Positions 48,658-58,376 of a DNA stretch of 64,000 nt are shown here, piece by piece (the stretch's first letter is position 1; each line of letters opens with the position of its first letter). A program made the position numbers and the translations under genes. The stretch spans positions 2,721,001-2,785,000 of the forward strand of contig NZ_CP022413.2 in assembly GCF_002222595.2 (NCBI RefSeq), in the 5' to 3' direction. The notes beneath the pieces were generated by a model. The model did no database searches. It saw only the letters and a list, made by a program, of their open reading frames with translations, and was not told where the DNA came from. This DNA comes from Blautia hansenii DSM 20583 (GTDB lineage: Bacteria; Bacillota; Clostridia; Lachnospirales; Lachnospiraceae).

Positions 48658-50430
48658 TTGAAAAAATTCTTTCAAAAGAAACGCCGTCTCCTACTTTTCG
48701 GTTCTGCGCTTTTCTTTCTCTTTGGCATCTGCTTTTTCTGTTTTAAAAGCTGCTTTATCTCTCCTGATGCACAGTTTGAACAATTTACAGATAAGCTTTT
48801 CGAAAACGAGTTATCCTCCAACACCCTAAATCTTCATTATACTTTAGCAAACCCTGAAAAATATGGCATCAAGGAAAAAGAAATCAGTCTGGGTGATATG
48901 TCGCCGGAAAGCTTTGAAAAAGGAAAAGAAGACCTTAAAAAGCTGCAAAAAAAGCTTAATTCCTTTTCTCCTGAAAAGCTTTCAAAGGAAAATCAAATCA
49001 TCTACGATATTTTAAGGCTGTCCTTCGCTACACAGCTTTCCGCAGCCGATGATTATCTTCTGGCAGAACCCCTCGGAGCAAATCTGGGTATTCAGGCACA
49101 GCTTCCTGTTCTTCTGGCAGAATACACCTTTCGTTCTCTTGATGATATCAAAGACTATTTTTCCTTACTTGCCTCTATACCCCAATATTTTAAAAGCATT
49201 GTCAGATTTGAAACAGAAAAATCCAAAAAAGGACTTTTCATGAGTGATACAACTGCCGACAGAATTATCGAGCAATGCAATACCTTTGTGGAAAATACAG
49301 AAACAAACTATCTGCATACCATGTTTCAGGAACGTGTGCAAAAATTACAGGAAGAAAAACAAATCAGCAAAAAACAGGCTTCCTCCTACATAACTATGCA
49401 CCAAAAGCTCTTAAAAGAGTCTGTTTTTCCTTCTTACAGCCTTCTGGCACAGGAGCTTGAACATTTAAAAGGTACAGGAAAAAACAAAAACGGGCTTTCT
49501 CACCTTCCCAAAGGAAAATCCTACTATTCCTATTTGATTAAAAATGATGTGGGAGATTATCGCAGCATAGACGAAATCGAAAAAGATTTATATCAGCAGC
49601 TTTTGCAATATTATAATGATGTGCAAAAATTATCACAGGAAAACCCTGCTTTACCGGAAAGCTTAAATACCGAAACTGCCGTAGAAATGGTTGAACCTGA
49701 AAAAATTCTTGCGTTTCTGCAAGATACTATTACAAAAGATTTCCCTGCTCTTACAGTGAAGGATTATGAAGTGAAATACGTACCAAAGGCAATAGAAGAA
49801 TTCTCAAGCCCTGCTTTTTACCTCACTCCCCCTATTGACACTCTCAATCCAAATACTATTTATATTAACAAAGGTTCTTCTGTTTCCTGTCCTGAGCTTT
49901 TTACAACCTTGGCTCATGAAGGCTTTCCCGGTCACCTGTACCAGACTCTTTACTTTGGTAAGCAAAACGCATCTCCCATCCGAAGCTGTCTGAGCTGCAG
50001 CGGCTATATAGAAGGCTGGGCAACTTTTGTAGAAGACCGTTCCTACCGATATGCGGCGGATTTTTTAAATATCAGCCCTGCCTCCATGGAATTTCTCCGC
50101 TTAAACCGCTGTATCAGTCTCTGTCTCTATTCTCTCCTTGATATCGGCATCCATGACAAAGGCTGGAATTTCACTGCGGTTTCTGAGATACTGTCTTCCT
50201 TTGGCGTTACGGAAGAGGACGTTTGCCATGAAATCTTTCAATACATTGTAGAAAATCCCGCAAACTATTTAAAATACTATTTGGGATTTCTGAATTTTTC
50301 TTCCTTAGAAAATACAATTCGGGATTTAGAAGGAGATGCCTTTGACCTGAAAAAATTTCACAAAAATGTTCTGGAAATAGGTCCGGCTCCCTTTCCTGTT
50401 TTGAAAAAATATCTGCTCATGAAATATTAG
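48658..50430 (+). CDS. DUF885-family membrane-anchored metallopeptidase-like protein
   Basis: 590 residues. A basic head and one hydrophobic helix (about 10-33) form an uncleaved or lipid-free anchor. The DUF885 domain fills the rest, with the zinc-site-like TLAHEGFPGHLYQTLYFG (H-E-x-x-x-x-H) near 420 and EGWATFVEDRSY downstream as further metal ligand. Homologues of this group are thought to be peptidases related to the gluzincins; the substrate is unknown. Translation starts at a TTG with ACAAGGAG 7 bp ahead; a TATAAT lies about 30 bp upstream. Confidence 0.85.
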   Translation: MKKFFQKKRRLLLFGSALFFLFGICFFCFKSCFISPDAQFEQFTDKLFENELSSNTLNLHYTLANPEKYGIKEKEISLGDMSPESFEKGKEDLKKLQKKLNSFSPEKLSKENQIIYDILRLSFATQLSAADDYLLAEPLGANLGIQAQLPVLLAEYTFRSLDDIKDYFSLLASIPQYFKSIVRFETEKSKKGLFMSDTTADRIIEQCNTFVENTETNYLHTMFQERVQKLQEEKQISKKQASSYITMHQKLLKESVFPSYSLLAQELEHLKGTGKNKNGLSHLPKGKSYYSYLIKNDVGDYRSIDEIEKDLYQQLLQYYNDVQKLSQENPALPESLNTETAVEMVEPEKILAFLQDTITKDFPALTVKDYEVKYVPKAIEEFSSPAFYLTPPIDTLNPNTIYINKGSSVSCPELFTTLAHEGFPGHLYQTLYFGKQNASPIRSCLSCSGYIEGWATFVEDRSYRYAADFLNISPASMEFLRLNRCISLCLYSLLDIGIHDKGWNFTAVSEILSSFGVTEEDVCHEIFQYIVENPANYLKYYLGFLNFSSLENTIRDLEGDAFDLKKFHKNVLEIGPAPFPVLKKYLLMKY

Positions 50431-50440
50431 GTTATAAATG

Positions 50441-50495
50441 AGGCTGTCGTATTAAGCCAAAATCTTGATACCCTTAATACAACAGCCTTATTTTT
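50441..50495. terminator. Bidirectional terminator between DUF885 gene and punA
   Basis: Stem AGGCTGT...ATTAAG with CTTAAT...ACAGCCT (one unpaired base on each side), followed by TATTTTTTT on the plus strand; on the minus strand the hairpin is preceded by the punA stop and followed by CATTTATAAC. Confidence 0.78.
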
Positions 50496-51323
50496 TTAAT
50501 CATTTAATTTGGTAATAATTTCCGTAATCAGCTTCTTAAACTGCACAGCCACTCTGTCTGCCGTTTCCTGTACCTCTTTGTGGTTTAATTCTTCTTTTGA
50601 CATTCCTGCTGCCATATTTGTAATACAGGAAATTCCGCCGATTTCCACTCCCATATGGCGTGCTGCCATTGCCTCACATGCCGTACTCATGCCCACTGCG
50701 TCTGCTCCCCATGTTCTTGCCATGCGGATTTCTGCCGGAGTTTCATAATTGGGCCCTGTAAACTGTGCATAAACACCTTCTTTGATGTCAATATCCAAGT
50801 CTTTCGCCGCTGTTTTTATAATTTCCTGTATTCTCTTGCTGTATACTTCGCTCATATCCGGAAATCTCACACCCAGCTCATCTAAATTTTCCCCAATCAA
50901 AGGACTTGGCACACCGGTTGTAATATGGTCTGTAAGCATCATAAAATCTCCCGGCTTAAACTCAAAGTTTACACCGCCTGCCGCATTGGTTAAAATCAGC
51001 TTTTTCGCTCCTAAAAGAGCCATAAGTCTGGTTGGAAGCACCACGTCTGACATGGCATAGCCTTCATAATAATGCACACGTCCCTGCATAATTACAACAG
51101 GAGTTTTCCCTACATATCCAAAGACAAAACGTCCCTTATGCCCTGCCACAGTCGAAGTTGGAAAGCCTTCGATTTCTGTATAATCAAGCGTCTGCACCAC
51201 ATCGATTTCATCTGCATAATCACCCAGACCGGAGCCTAAAATCAGAGCCACCTCCGGTTTAAAATCTACTTTTTTCTGAATACTCTCCAAACATGTCCTT
51301 AATTTTTCATACACTGCGCTCAT
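50496..51323 (-). CDS. punA: Purine-nucleoside phosphorylase
   Basis: 275 residues, the trimeric class of the mammalian and Bacillus PunA type. Seen are the phosphate loop LILGSGLGDYADEI, VAGHKGRFVFGYV, MQGRVHYYEGY, LILTNAAGGVNFEFKPGDFM, and GPNYETPAEIRMARTWGADAVGMST with the purine-site residues. It splits inosine, guanosine and deoxy forms with phosphate. The ATG at 51323 has AAGGGAG in front; a frame-extending ATG at 51344 overlaps the regulator gene and is less likely. Last gene of the nucleoside operon. Confidence 0.93.
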   Translation of the reverse strand: MSAVYEKLRTCLESIQKKVDFKPEVALILGSGLGDYADEIDVVQTLDYTEIEGFPTSTVAGHKGRFVFGYVGKTPVVIMQGRVHYYEGYAMSDVVLPTRLMALLGAKKLILTNAAGGVNFEFKPGDFMMLTDHITTGVPSPLIGENLDELGVRFPDMSEVYSKRIQEIIKTAAKDLDIDIKEGVYAQFTGPNYETPAEIRMARTWGADAVGMSTACEAMAARHMGVEIGGISCITNMAAGMSKEELNHKEVQETADRVAVQFKKLITEIITKLND

Positions 51324-51340
51324 AATAATTCTCCCTTCTT

Positions 51341-52069
51341 TCACTCAATATCTATAATTGCCGCTATCAATTCTTTTAATTTCTTATACTGTTCAAAAGA
51401 AACAAGAAGCTGATTTCCTTCCTTACTGATAAGACCTTCCTCCAAAAATTTCTTTACAGAACGGTTAATGGTTTTTACACACAGTCCCGTAGTGTCAGAA
51501 AGCCCCTGTCTGCCGCCCCGTACCCGCAATATGCCGTTCTTTGCATACAATTCATATCGCTCTGTCAAAAGCATTGCCAGACGGTCTGAGCCTTGGAGAA
51601 ATAAATATGCCCTGTTCTTTCTTCCGTCCTCCAGTAATGATTTGCCTGTAAGCTTTGCTTCCAGCTTTAAAACACGCAGATCCGTCAACAGCCATTTTTC
51701 ATACTTTGCCTTTGCAATCTTCACAATGGTACATGGTGTGGCAGTTTCCAAGGTCGTCATATAAGTATCCAAATCCATAATGATTTCCATTCCGCCCAGA
51801 GCATGTACACAGTCAAAGCTCATAAAATCATAGGTAATGCCATAAATTCTGTAATCTGTTGCCTTAATCGTACCTCTTCCTACAAAATAAATGGTATCAA
51901 TCGGTGTGTTTTCCCGCACAAATATTTGCCCTTTTTCCATTTCCTCTACCTGAAAACATTCCATAAGCCAAGCCGGCGCTGTCTGAAAATAATCCTCAAA
52001 CTGCTGTTGTGTCTCTCTTTTACATTTTTTCAAAAATGGCAGTACACTATACAAATATTTGTTTCGCAT
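51341..52069 (-). CDS. Crp/Fnr-family transcriptional regulator
   Basis: 242 residues. A cyclic-nucleotide-binding-like beta roll (about 35-130; FQVEEMEKGQIFVRENTPIDTIYFVGRGTIKA) is followed by a dimer helix and a winged helix (about 165-235) with GRQGLSDTTGLCVKTINRSVKKFLEEGLISKEG. The cAMP-pocket signature is not conserved and there is no N-terminal cysteine cluster, so it is neither a typical Crp nor Fnr; the ligand is unknown. It lies between add and punA (2-bp spacing to add), suggesting that it controls this operon, perhaps through the palindrome before deoB. Confidence 0.88.
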   Translation of the reverse strand: MRNKYLYSVLPFLKKCKRETQQQFEDYFQTAPAWLMECFQVEEMEKGQIFVRENTPIDTIYFVGRGTIKATDYRIYGITYDFMSFDCVHALGGMEIIMDLDTYMTTLETATPCTIVKIAKAKYEKWLLTDLRVLKLEAKLTGKSLLEDGRKNRAYLFLQGSDRLAMLLTERYELYAKNGILRVRGGRQGLSDTTGLCVKTINRSVKKFLEEGLISKEGNQLLVSFEQYKKLKELIAAIIDIE

Positions 52070-52071
52070 TT

Positions 52072-53049
52072 TTATACCTCTTTCAGTCTTCTTACAAGCT
52101 CTGCTTTCACTTCATCATTTGCAAACGCCGCATGAACTGCATTTTCTGTCATACGTACCAGCTCTTCATCTGTAATTCCGTAATTCTTCTGCACAAATTC
52201 CATTTCCTTTTGTATACTGGAATTACTTACTGTTCTGTTATCTGTATTTATGGTAACACATAATCCTGCATCCAGAAACTCTCTCATTGGATATTCTGAT
52301 TTACTTGCCACTGCCTTTGTCTGAAGATTACTGATTGGACACATTTCAATTCCAATCTGCTTTTCTTTGCACATTGCCATTGCATCAGCATGTCCTCTTA
52401 ATGCAATTCCGTGGCCTATTCTGGATGCTCCACACTTAACTGCCTCTATGACATTTTCTACTCTTCCACATTCTCCTGCATGAATGGTAAAAGGCAGCCC
52501 CAGTTTTTTTGCTTTCTGAAATAATTCTGTGAAATTTTCCATAGGAAATGCAGCTTCATTTCCTGCCAAATCCACAGCACAAATTCCTTCCCCTAAAAAG
52601 CTTCTGGCTGCTTTCATCATCTGTAAATTATCTTCCTCTGTATGGTGACGCATAGCACAGGCAATTACATTATAATAAATTCCACATTCTTTTTTGGCTT
52701 CCTCCAGTCCTTCTAAAACAGACTGTATTACCCTCGTACAATCTAAGCTCTCATTCACAGATAACAGAGGTGCAAAGCGAACTTCTACATATTGAATGTT
52801 ATCCTGCTTTAAGCTTTCTAAAAAAGCTTTTGAAGTACGCTTTAAGCCTGTTTCTGTCTGCATACAGGACAAAGGCAGGTCAAATTTTTCCAGATATTCC
52901 GCAAGATTTCTGCAATCATCCCGAACCTGAAGCTCCTCCTTCTTTACATCCCTGCCTAAAAGCTCACGAATAATTCCCATTGGCAATGAGCCGTCCAAAT
53001 GACAATGAAGCTCCACCTTTGGAAGTTTTATGATTTTTTCACTTTCCAT
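52072..53049 (-). CDS. add: Adenosine deaminase
   Basis: 325 residues. The metal-binding pair is in PKVELHCHLDGSLP; further catalytic residues are in FTIHAGECGRVENV, RIGHGIAL and TINTDNRTVSN. The length and motifs match adenosine deaminase, which makes inosine from adenosine for the phosphorylase encoded downstream. It starts after a hairpin that separates it from the BMP lipoprotein gene. AMP or adenine deaminase relatives are less likely given the HCHLDG and HAGE motifs. Confidence 0.93.
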   Translation of the reverse strand: MESEKIIKLPKVELHCHLDGSLPMGIIRELLGRDVKKEELQVRDDCRNLAEYLEKFDLPLSCMQTETGLKRTSKAFLESLKQDNIQYVEVRFAPLLSVNESLDCTRVIQSVLEGLEEAKKECGIYYNVIACAMRHHTEEDNLQMMKAARSFLGEGICAVDLAGNEAAFPMENFTELFQKAKKLGLPFTIHAGECGRVENVIEAVKCGASRIGHGIALRGHADAMAMCKEKQIGIEMCPISNLQTKAVASKSEYPMREFLDAGLCVTINTDNRTVSNSSIQKEMEFVQKNYGITDEELVRMTENAVHAAFANDEVKAELVRRLKEV

Positions 53050-53089
53050 TCCTGCTCCCTTCCGGCAGATATTTCTCTGCTAAAATAGC

Positions 53090-53124
53090 ATAAGCATCTT
53101 TCAGCCTAAGGTGAAGATGCTTAT
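53090..53124 (-). terminator. Hairpin between the BMP lipoprotein gene and add, weak terminator
   Basis: An 11-bp perfect stem (ATAAGCATCTT / AAGATGCTTAT) with 13-base loop, then GCTATTTTAG on the minus strand. The T-run is short, so it may only reduce transcription into add-crp-punA or stabilise the mRNA end of the binding-protein gene. Confidence 0.55.
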
Positions 53125-53143
53125 ACGAATTATCATTTCTTAA

Positions 53144-54253
53144 TTATTTAATAGACTCAACTGTTACAACGTTAACCGGAAGCTTGCTTGCATCATCTGC
53201 TGCGGTATCATTTGCAACCTGAATAGAACCATCTTTTAATGCTGCATAAATTTCATCATATTTTTCCTGTGTGAATTTTTCAAACTTAGATGTTTCCATT
53301 GGTAACTGAACACCGTCATCTGCTGCGCCTAATGTGATAGATTTTCCACCTTCAAATGTTCCGTCATAAACAGATGCCACTGCATTGTAAACAGAGTCAC
53401 TTAATGTTTTCATTGCAGAAGTGATAACTGTTTCAGACTCTACGGACTGGTCAACGTCTACACCAATAACTTTCTTACCTGCACCTTCTGCTGCTTTCAT
53501 AACAGAGTTACCAACTCCGCCGCCGCATGCGAAAATACATTCTGTTCCTTCGCTGTACCAAGCTGCTGCTTTTGCCTGATTTTCAGGAGAAGCGTCAAAG
53601 TTACCTACATAAGTATATTTAATGTTGATGTCACCCTGTGCAAGACCTAAGTCTTTTGCTGCTGCGTCTGCACCCTGAACAAATCCGTAACCAAAACGAA
53701 TAACTGCCGGTACTGCAATACCACCCATAAATCCTAACTGTCTGTATCCTTCTTCTACTGCTGCGTATCCTGCTAAATATCCAGCCTGTTCTTCTGCATA
53801 GAAAATAGAAAGTACGTTTTCTTTAATTTCCGGAGCTTTATTTTCGCCTTCTACCGGAGCTGCATCAATAATAACAAATTTTGTATCCGGATATTTTGTC
53901 TGTGCTTCAAAAATCGGTCTTTCAAATAAGAAGCCCGGTGTTACAATAACCTTTGCTCCGCCTTTTACTGCAAGGTCAATAGCTGTTAAACAAGCCTTAT
54001 CTGATTTTTCTGAAGGTTTGTAATATTTACATGTGATATCATTCTCATCTGCATATTTCTTTAAACCTTCCCATGAACCCTGATTAAAGGATTTGTCATC
54101 AATCGTTCCAACGTCTGTGATTAACGCCAGTTCGTACTTGCTTCCTTTGTCCTCTTTTTTTCCTTCTTCAGATGCACCCGGTTTTTCTGCACATCCTGCC
54201 ATTCCTAATAACATTGCTCCTGCCAGCACTAAGCTAATCAGTTTTTTCTTCAT
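53144..54253 (-). CDS. BMP-family nucleoside-binding lipoprotein
   Basis: 369 residues. Signal peptide with lipobox GMAGC. The mature part has the BMP/Med signatures: LITDVGTIDDKSFNQGSWEGL near the start, GFLFERPIF, and FACGGGVGNSVMKAAEGAGKKVIGVDVDQSVE. BMP proteins bind purine or pyrimidine nucleosides for a CUT2-like ABC importer. The importer genes lie upstream in the same operon. Its position behind them, after deoC, and its own following hairpin fit a high-copy binding protein. Confidence 0.92.
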   Translation of the reverse strand: MKKKLISLVLAGAMLLGMAGCAEKPGASEEGKKEDKGSKYELALITDVGTIDDKSFNQGSWEGLKKYADENDITCKYYKPSEKSDKACLTAIDLAVKGGAKVIVTPGFLFERPIFEAQTKYPDTKFVIIDAAPVEGENKAPEIKENVLSIFYAEEQAGYLAGYAAVEEGYRQLGFMGGIAVPAVIRFGYGFVQGADAAAKDLGLAQGDINIKYTYVGNFDASPENQAKAAAWYSEGTECIFACGGGVGNSVMKAAEGAGKKVIGVDVDQSVESETVITSAMKTLSDSVYNAVASVYDGTFEGGKSITLGAADDGVQLPMETSKFEKFTQEKYDEIYAALKDGSIQVANDTAADDASKLPVNVVTVESIK

Positions 54254-54271
54254 GATTTTTCCTCCTAAATT

Positions 54272-54937
54272 TTAATAACCTTTTACACTTTGCCCTTTAA
54301 TCAGGGAAATTGCTGAACTTGTGCCAATTCTGTCGCATCCTGCTTCCAGAAAGGCCTCCATATCCTCCACACTCTTAACTCCGCCTGCGGCTTTCATTTT
54401 TACGTGTGGTCCAATAAACTTCTTAAACAGAAGAATATCTTCCATTGTAGCTCCACCTGTTCCAAATCCGGTGGATGTCTTAATGTAGTCTGCACCTGCT
54501 TCTGTAACAGCTTTGCACATAGCAATCTTTTCTTCCTCTGTTAAATAGCAGGTTTCAATAATAACTTTTAAAATTTTATCGCCGGCTGCCTGTTTCAGGC
54601 TTCTAATTTCCTCGGTAACCTTATCAAAGTCACCGTTTTTCACATCTGCAATGTTGATTACCATATCTACTTCAGATGCTCCATCTTCAATCGCCTGCAC
54701 TGTTTCCGCAACCTTTGCTTTTGTAGTGCTGTATCCCAAAGGAAATCCCACTACTGTACAAATGTTAATTTTTTCCCCATAAGTGTCATGAATTCTTTTA
54801 ATATAACTTGGGGGTACACACACAGAAGCGGTATGGTACTCCATAGCTTCTTCACACAGCTTCTGAATATCTTCCCATGTTGCAAAAGCTTTCAAAAGTG
54901 TGTGGTCTACATGACTTAAAATTTCACTTGTGTTCAT
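54272..54937 (-). CDS. deoC: Deoxyribose-phosphate aldolase
   Basis: 221 residues. A TIM barrel with VDHTLLKAFATWEDI at the start, VVGFPLGYSTT, DMVINIADVKNGD, KVIIETCYLTEEEK (the lysine that helps catalysis), and the Schiff-base lysine in ADYIKTSTGFGTGGAT. It cleaves deoxyribose 5-phosphate to acetaldehyde and glyceraldehyde 3-phosphate, ending deoxynucleoside breakdown. Spacing to its neighbours is 16 and 18 bp. Confidence 0.97.
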   Translation of the reverse strand: MNTSEILSHVDHTLLKAFATWEDIQKLCEEAMEYHTASVCVPPSYIKRIHDTYGEKINICTVVGFPLGYSTTKAKVAETVQAIEDGASEVDMVINIADVKNGDFDKVTEEIRSLKQAAGDKILKVIIETCYLTEEEKIAMCKAVTEAGADYIKTSTGFGTGGATMEDILLFKKFIGPHVKMKAAGGVKSVEDMEAFLEAGCDRIGTSSAISLIKGQSVKGY

Positions 54938-54953
54938 ATAATTCCTCCTTATC

Positions 54954-56276
54954 TTAATATTTTTCTATTCCTTTCGGAGTAACTCTGGCATAAACCAGAG
55001 GTTCCTTCTTGGGCGCTTCCTCTTCTATGAAAATAGATTTTTTATACTTTTCTGCCGCTGCTTCAAATAATTCTTCCTTTGATGTATAGAGCGCAGCAAG
55101 AACATCGCCTTTTTCTACTTTTTCTCCGGTCTTCTTATGTAAAATAATACCCGCAGTATAGTCAATTTCACTTTCCTTTGTCTCTCTGCCAGCGCCTAAC
55201 ATGGCAGATGCAATTCCACAGCCCTCTGCATCAATGTGCGTAATATAGCCGTCTTTTTCTGCCTTTACTTCATAGACATAAGGCGCTTTTTCAAACTTCT
55301 CAGGGTTTAAGATAACTTCCGAGTCACCGCCCTGCGCTTCTACCATAGCTACCAGACGTTCCAGAGCCGCACCGCTTCTTATTGCATTCTCAGCCAAAGC
55401 TCTGCATGCTTCCTCTGTACCCTTTCCTGCAAGATAAAGCATATTGGAAGCCAACTGCAAGCACACCTCTGTTAAATCCGCCGGACCTTTTCCTTTTAAA
55501 GTTTCCACAGCCTCGATTACCTCAAGGCTGTTTCCAATATTGTGACCTAAAGGAATGTCCATATTCGTAATCAACGCAGCCATTTTCTTTCCTGCGTTTT
55601 CTCCGATAGATACCATTTCCTTCGCCAATGCAATGGAGTCCTCCACGGTTTTCATAAAAGCTCCGCTTCCTGTTTTTACGTCTAAGAGAATACCGTCATT
55701 TCCTGCAGCCAGCTTCTTACTCATAATTGACACTGCAATGAGCGGAATACTGTCTACTGTTGCCGTTACATCCCGAAGGGCATACAGCTTTTTATCCGCA
55801 GGAGCCAGATTTCCCGACTGTCCGATAACGGAAAGACCTGTTTTATTCACCACATCAAAAAATTCTTCTCTGTCTAAAGAGGTTCGCATTCCCGGAATTG
55901 CTTCCATCTTGTCCACAGTTCCGCCGGTATGACCTAATCCTCGCCCTGACATCTTAGCCACCTTTACTCCACAGGAAGCTACAATAGGAGCAATAACCAG
56001 TGTTGTTTTATCTCCTACGCCTCCGGTAGAATGTTTGTCTACCTTCATTCCTTCAATACCGGATAAGTCCACCATATCACCGGAATGCGCTACCGCCTGT
56101 GTCATTGCCAGAGTTTCTTCCTCGTTCATTCCTTTAAAATAAACTGCCATCAAAAATGCCGACATCTGATAATCCGGAATTTTTCCGTCTACATATTCGG
56201 TAATCATGTATTGGATTTCTTCTTTTGTCAGCGCTTCCCCATTTCTTTTCTTCATGATTAAATCATACATTCTCAT
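54954..56276 (-). CDS. pdp: Pyrimidine-nucleoside phosphorylase
   Basis: 440 residues. KKRNGEALTKEEI at the start, VDKHSTGGVGDKTTLVIAPIVAS for phosphate binding, the signature SGRGLGHTGGTVDKMEAIPG and the KLAAGNDGILLDVKTGSGAFM region are all intact. A C-terminal barrel-sandwich part follows. The enzyme phosphorolyses uridine, thymidine and deoxyuridine. It lies between the importer permeases and deoC, so sugar 1-phosphates go on to deoB and deoC. Confidence 0.95.
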   Translation of the reverse strand: MRMYDLIMKKRNGEALTKEEIQYMITEYVDGKIPDYQMSAFLMAVYFKGMNEEETLAMTQAVAHSGDMVDLSGIEGMKVDKHSTGGVGDKTTLVIAPIVASCGVKVAKMSGRGLGHTGGTVDKMEAIPGMRTSLDREEFFDVVNKTGLSVIGQSGNLAPADKKLYALRDVTATVDSIPLIAVSIMSKKLAAGNDGILLDVKTGSGAFMKTVEDSIALAKEMVSIGENAGKKMAALITNMDIPLGHNIGNSLEVIEAVETLKGKGPADLTEVCLQLASNMLYLAGKGTEEACRALAENAIRSGAALERLVAMVEAQGGDSEVILNPEKFEKAPYVYEVKAEKDGYITHIDAEGCGIASAMLGAGRETKESEIDYTAGIILHKKTGEKVEKGDVLAALYTSKEELFEAAAEKYKKSIFIEEEAPKKEPLVYARVTPKGIEKY

Positions 56277-56290
56277 AGCGATTGCCTCCT

Positions 56291-57244
56291 TTATCTGCTT
56301 CCTTTATCGTAAGGAATACCTTCTGCCTTCGGAGCCTGTGAATTCTTAGAGAAGAATGCCAGAACTACCAAAGTTGCAATATAAGGAATCATTTTATAAA
56401 TTTCATTTGGAATTGGCAAATCCTTTAAAACAGGAATAGCAGAATATGCACTTGCCAAGGTTTTCATAATTCCAAAGAAAAATGCTGCCAGAAAAATCTT
56501 ATTACTTCTCCACTGTCCGAAAATCAATACTGCCAATGCCAAAAATCCGTATCCCGCAACGCTTGCATTAAAGTTTGTGGAAGTCGGTACAACAAAGACC
56601 AAACCGCCAATTCCGGCAAGAACACCGGAAATAATAACACCGGAATATCTGATTTTATAAACATTAACACCCACAGAGTCTGCTGCTCCCGGATGTTCTC
56701 CACAGGCACGAAGTCTTAATCCAAATCTTGTTTTCTTAATTACAAAAGCTGCTACAAGGAAAATTAAAATCCCAATATAAGTTGTAATATAACAATTCTG
56801 GAAAAATAATGGTCCAATTACAGGAATATCTCCCAATACAGGAACTTTATCAATCTGGAAAGTATCTGTAAACTGAATTTGCTGCACTTCCTGAATGGTT
56901 CTTGCTGCAAAAATTGCAAATGCAGGAGCAAACATGTTCAGTGCAGTACCGCTGATTGTCTGGTCCGCTTTCATATTAATAGATGCAAATGCGTGAAGCA
57001 GTGAGAAAATTCCTCCCGTAACGCCTGCAATCACAATGGCAATGAGCAAGAGCCCCTGTCCGCTTAAATTTGCCTGTGTCATATTGATAAAAAGAACACC
57101 TGCAAAAGCTCCGATTACCATAATACCTTCTAGCGCAATGTTAATGACGCCGCTTCGCTCAGAATACATACCGCCAATAGCTACAATCAGAAGCGGGATG
57201 GCAAAAAACATTGTCTGCTGCATAATAAAATATACAATATCCAT
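56291..57244 (-). CDS. Nucleoside ABC importer permease 2 (NupQ/YufQ type)
   Basis: 317 residues and eight to ten membrane segments. It begins with YFIMQQTMFFAIPLLIVAIGGMYSERSGVINIALEGIMVIGAF, the sign of the second permease of BMP-linked importers. RACGEHPGAADSVGVNVYKIRY is the cytoplasmic coupling loop. It starts 4 bp after the first permease gene and partners it. Confidence 0.92.
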   Translation of the reverse strand: MDIVYFIMQQTMFFAIPLLIVAIGGMYSERSGVINIALEGIMVIGAFAGVLFINMTQANLSGQGLLLIAIVIAGVTGGIFSLLHAFASINMKADQTISGTALNMFAPAFAIFAARTIQEVQQIQFTDTFQIDKVPVLGDIPVIGPLFFQNCYITTYIGILIFLVAAFVIKKTRFGLRLRACGEHPGAADSVGVNVYKIRYSGVIISGVLAGIGGLVFVVPTSTNFNASVAGYGFLALAVLIFGQWRSNKIFLAAFFFGIMKTLASAYSAIPVLKDLPIPNEIYKMIPYIATLVVLAFFSKNSQAPKAEGIPYDKGSR

Positions 57245-57248
57245 ACTC

Positions 57249-58376
57249 CTACTCCTCCTTCTTCAGATTGCTGTTTGCTTTATCTGTCTGTTTTTTACTT
57301 TTTCCGGCTTGAATTTTATGAATGATACCTCTGAATAACAGGGACAACGCTCCACAGTAAATAATTGCCGCAATAATCATATCAATAACTTCCGGAGCAA
57401 AATCAAACAACTGCATATTGTAACCGCCTACGGTAAGATGTCCGATAAACAATCCGGCAAAAAGAATACCGATTGGATTAGACATTCCCAAAAGTGCTAC
57501 GGAAATTCCTGAAAATCCTTCCGGTGCGATAATATCCAATACCTGAAGATATTTTCCCGAGTCTGCAAGATATAAAAGTGCGCCGCCGATACCGGATAAT
57601 GCGCCTGCAATTACCATAGATAATACAATGTTTCTCTTTGCATTGATACCTGCATATTTACTTGCATTCGGATTTTTACCACACGCTTTCAATTCGTATC
57701 CGAAAGTAGTACGGTTTAAAATCACATAAATTAAAATTACAAAAGCAATAACAATAAGAATTCCTACATTGATATCGGAATTAGGAAAAATCTTGTCCAA
57801 TCCCGCTTTCGGCAGGTTAGCAGTCGATGCAACTGCCATGGACTGGTTCTTTACCTGGTCATAAATGGTTCTCTGAATTAACATATTTACCATATACATT
57901 CCAATGTAATTCATCATAATAGAAGCAATTACTTCGTTTACATTTCGAAATGCTTTTAATAAACCGGGAACCATACCCCATAATGCGCCTGCCAAAGCAG
58001 CGCCTGCAATCGCTACGAAACAATGCAGTCCTGCCGGAAGGAAGGTACATTTTACACCGATTAAAATTGCCACATAAGCGCCAACGGTAAACTGTCCCGG
58101 CGCGCCGATATTAAACAATCCTGTCTGAAATGCAAATCCAACAGACAGACCGGTCATAATAATGGGAGTTGCGTAATACAGCATCTGTCCAATTCCCTGA
58201 ATACCGTCTGTAAATCCCCCCTGCAAAATCATCATAAATCCGCCGTATGCCTGACTCGGATTACTTGCGAGCAAAATAATAAGTCCGAAGAGCAGACCGC
58301 AGATAATCGCAAGAATGGATGAACCGAAACTTGCTATGCCTTCTCCCTGAAAAATATTTTTCTTCTTATTTTTCAT
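57249..58376 (-). CDS. Nucleoside ABC importer permease 1 (NupP/YufP type)
   Basis: 375 residues with about ten membrane segments and a longer N-terminal part than its partner. Coupling loop LKACGKNPNASKYAGINAKRNI, and GEGIASFGSSILAIICGLLFGLIILLASNP at the start, are characteristic. It overlaps the ATPase gene by 11 bp. Confidence 0.92.
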   Translation of the reverse strand: MKNKKKNIFQGEGIASFGSSILAIICGLLFGLIILLASNPSQAYGGFMMILQGGFTDGIQGIGQMLYYATPIIMTGLSVGFAFQTGLFNIGAPGQFTVGAYVAILIGVKCTFLPAGLHCFVAIAGAALAGALWGMVPGLLKAFRNVNEVIASIMMNYIGMYMVNMLIQRTIYDQVKNQSMAVASTANLPKAGLDKIFPNSDINVGILIVIAFVILIYVILNRTTFGYELKACGKNPNASKYAGINAKRNIVLSMVIAGALSGIGGALLYLADSGKYLQVLDIIAPEGFSGISVALLGMSNPIGILFAGLFIGHLTVGGYNMQLFDFAPEVIDMIIAAIIYCGALSLLFRGIIHKIQAGKSKKQTDKANSNLKKEE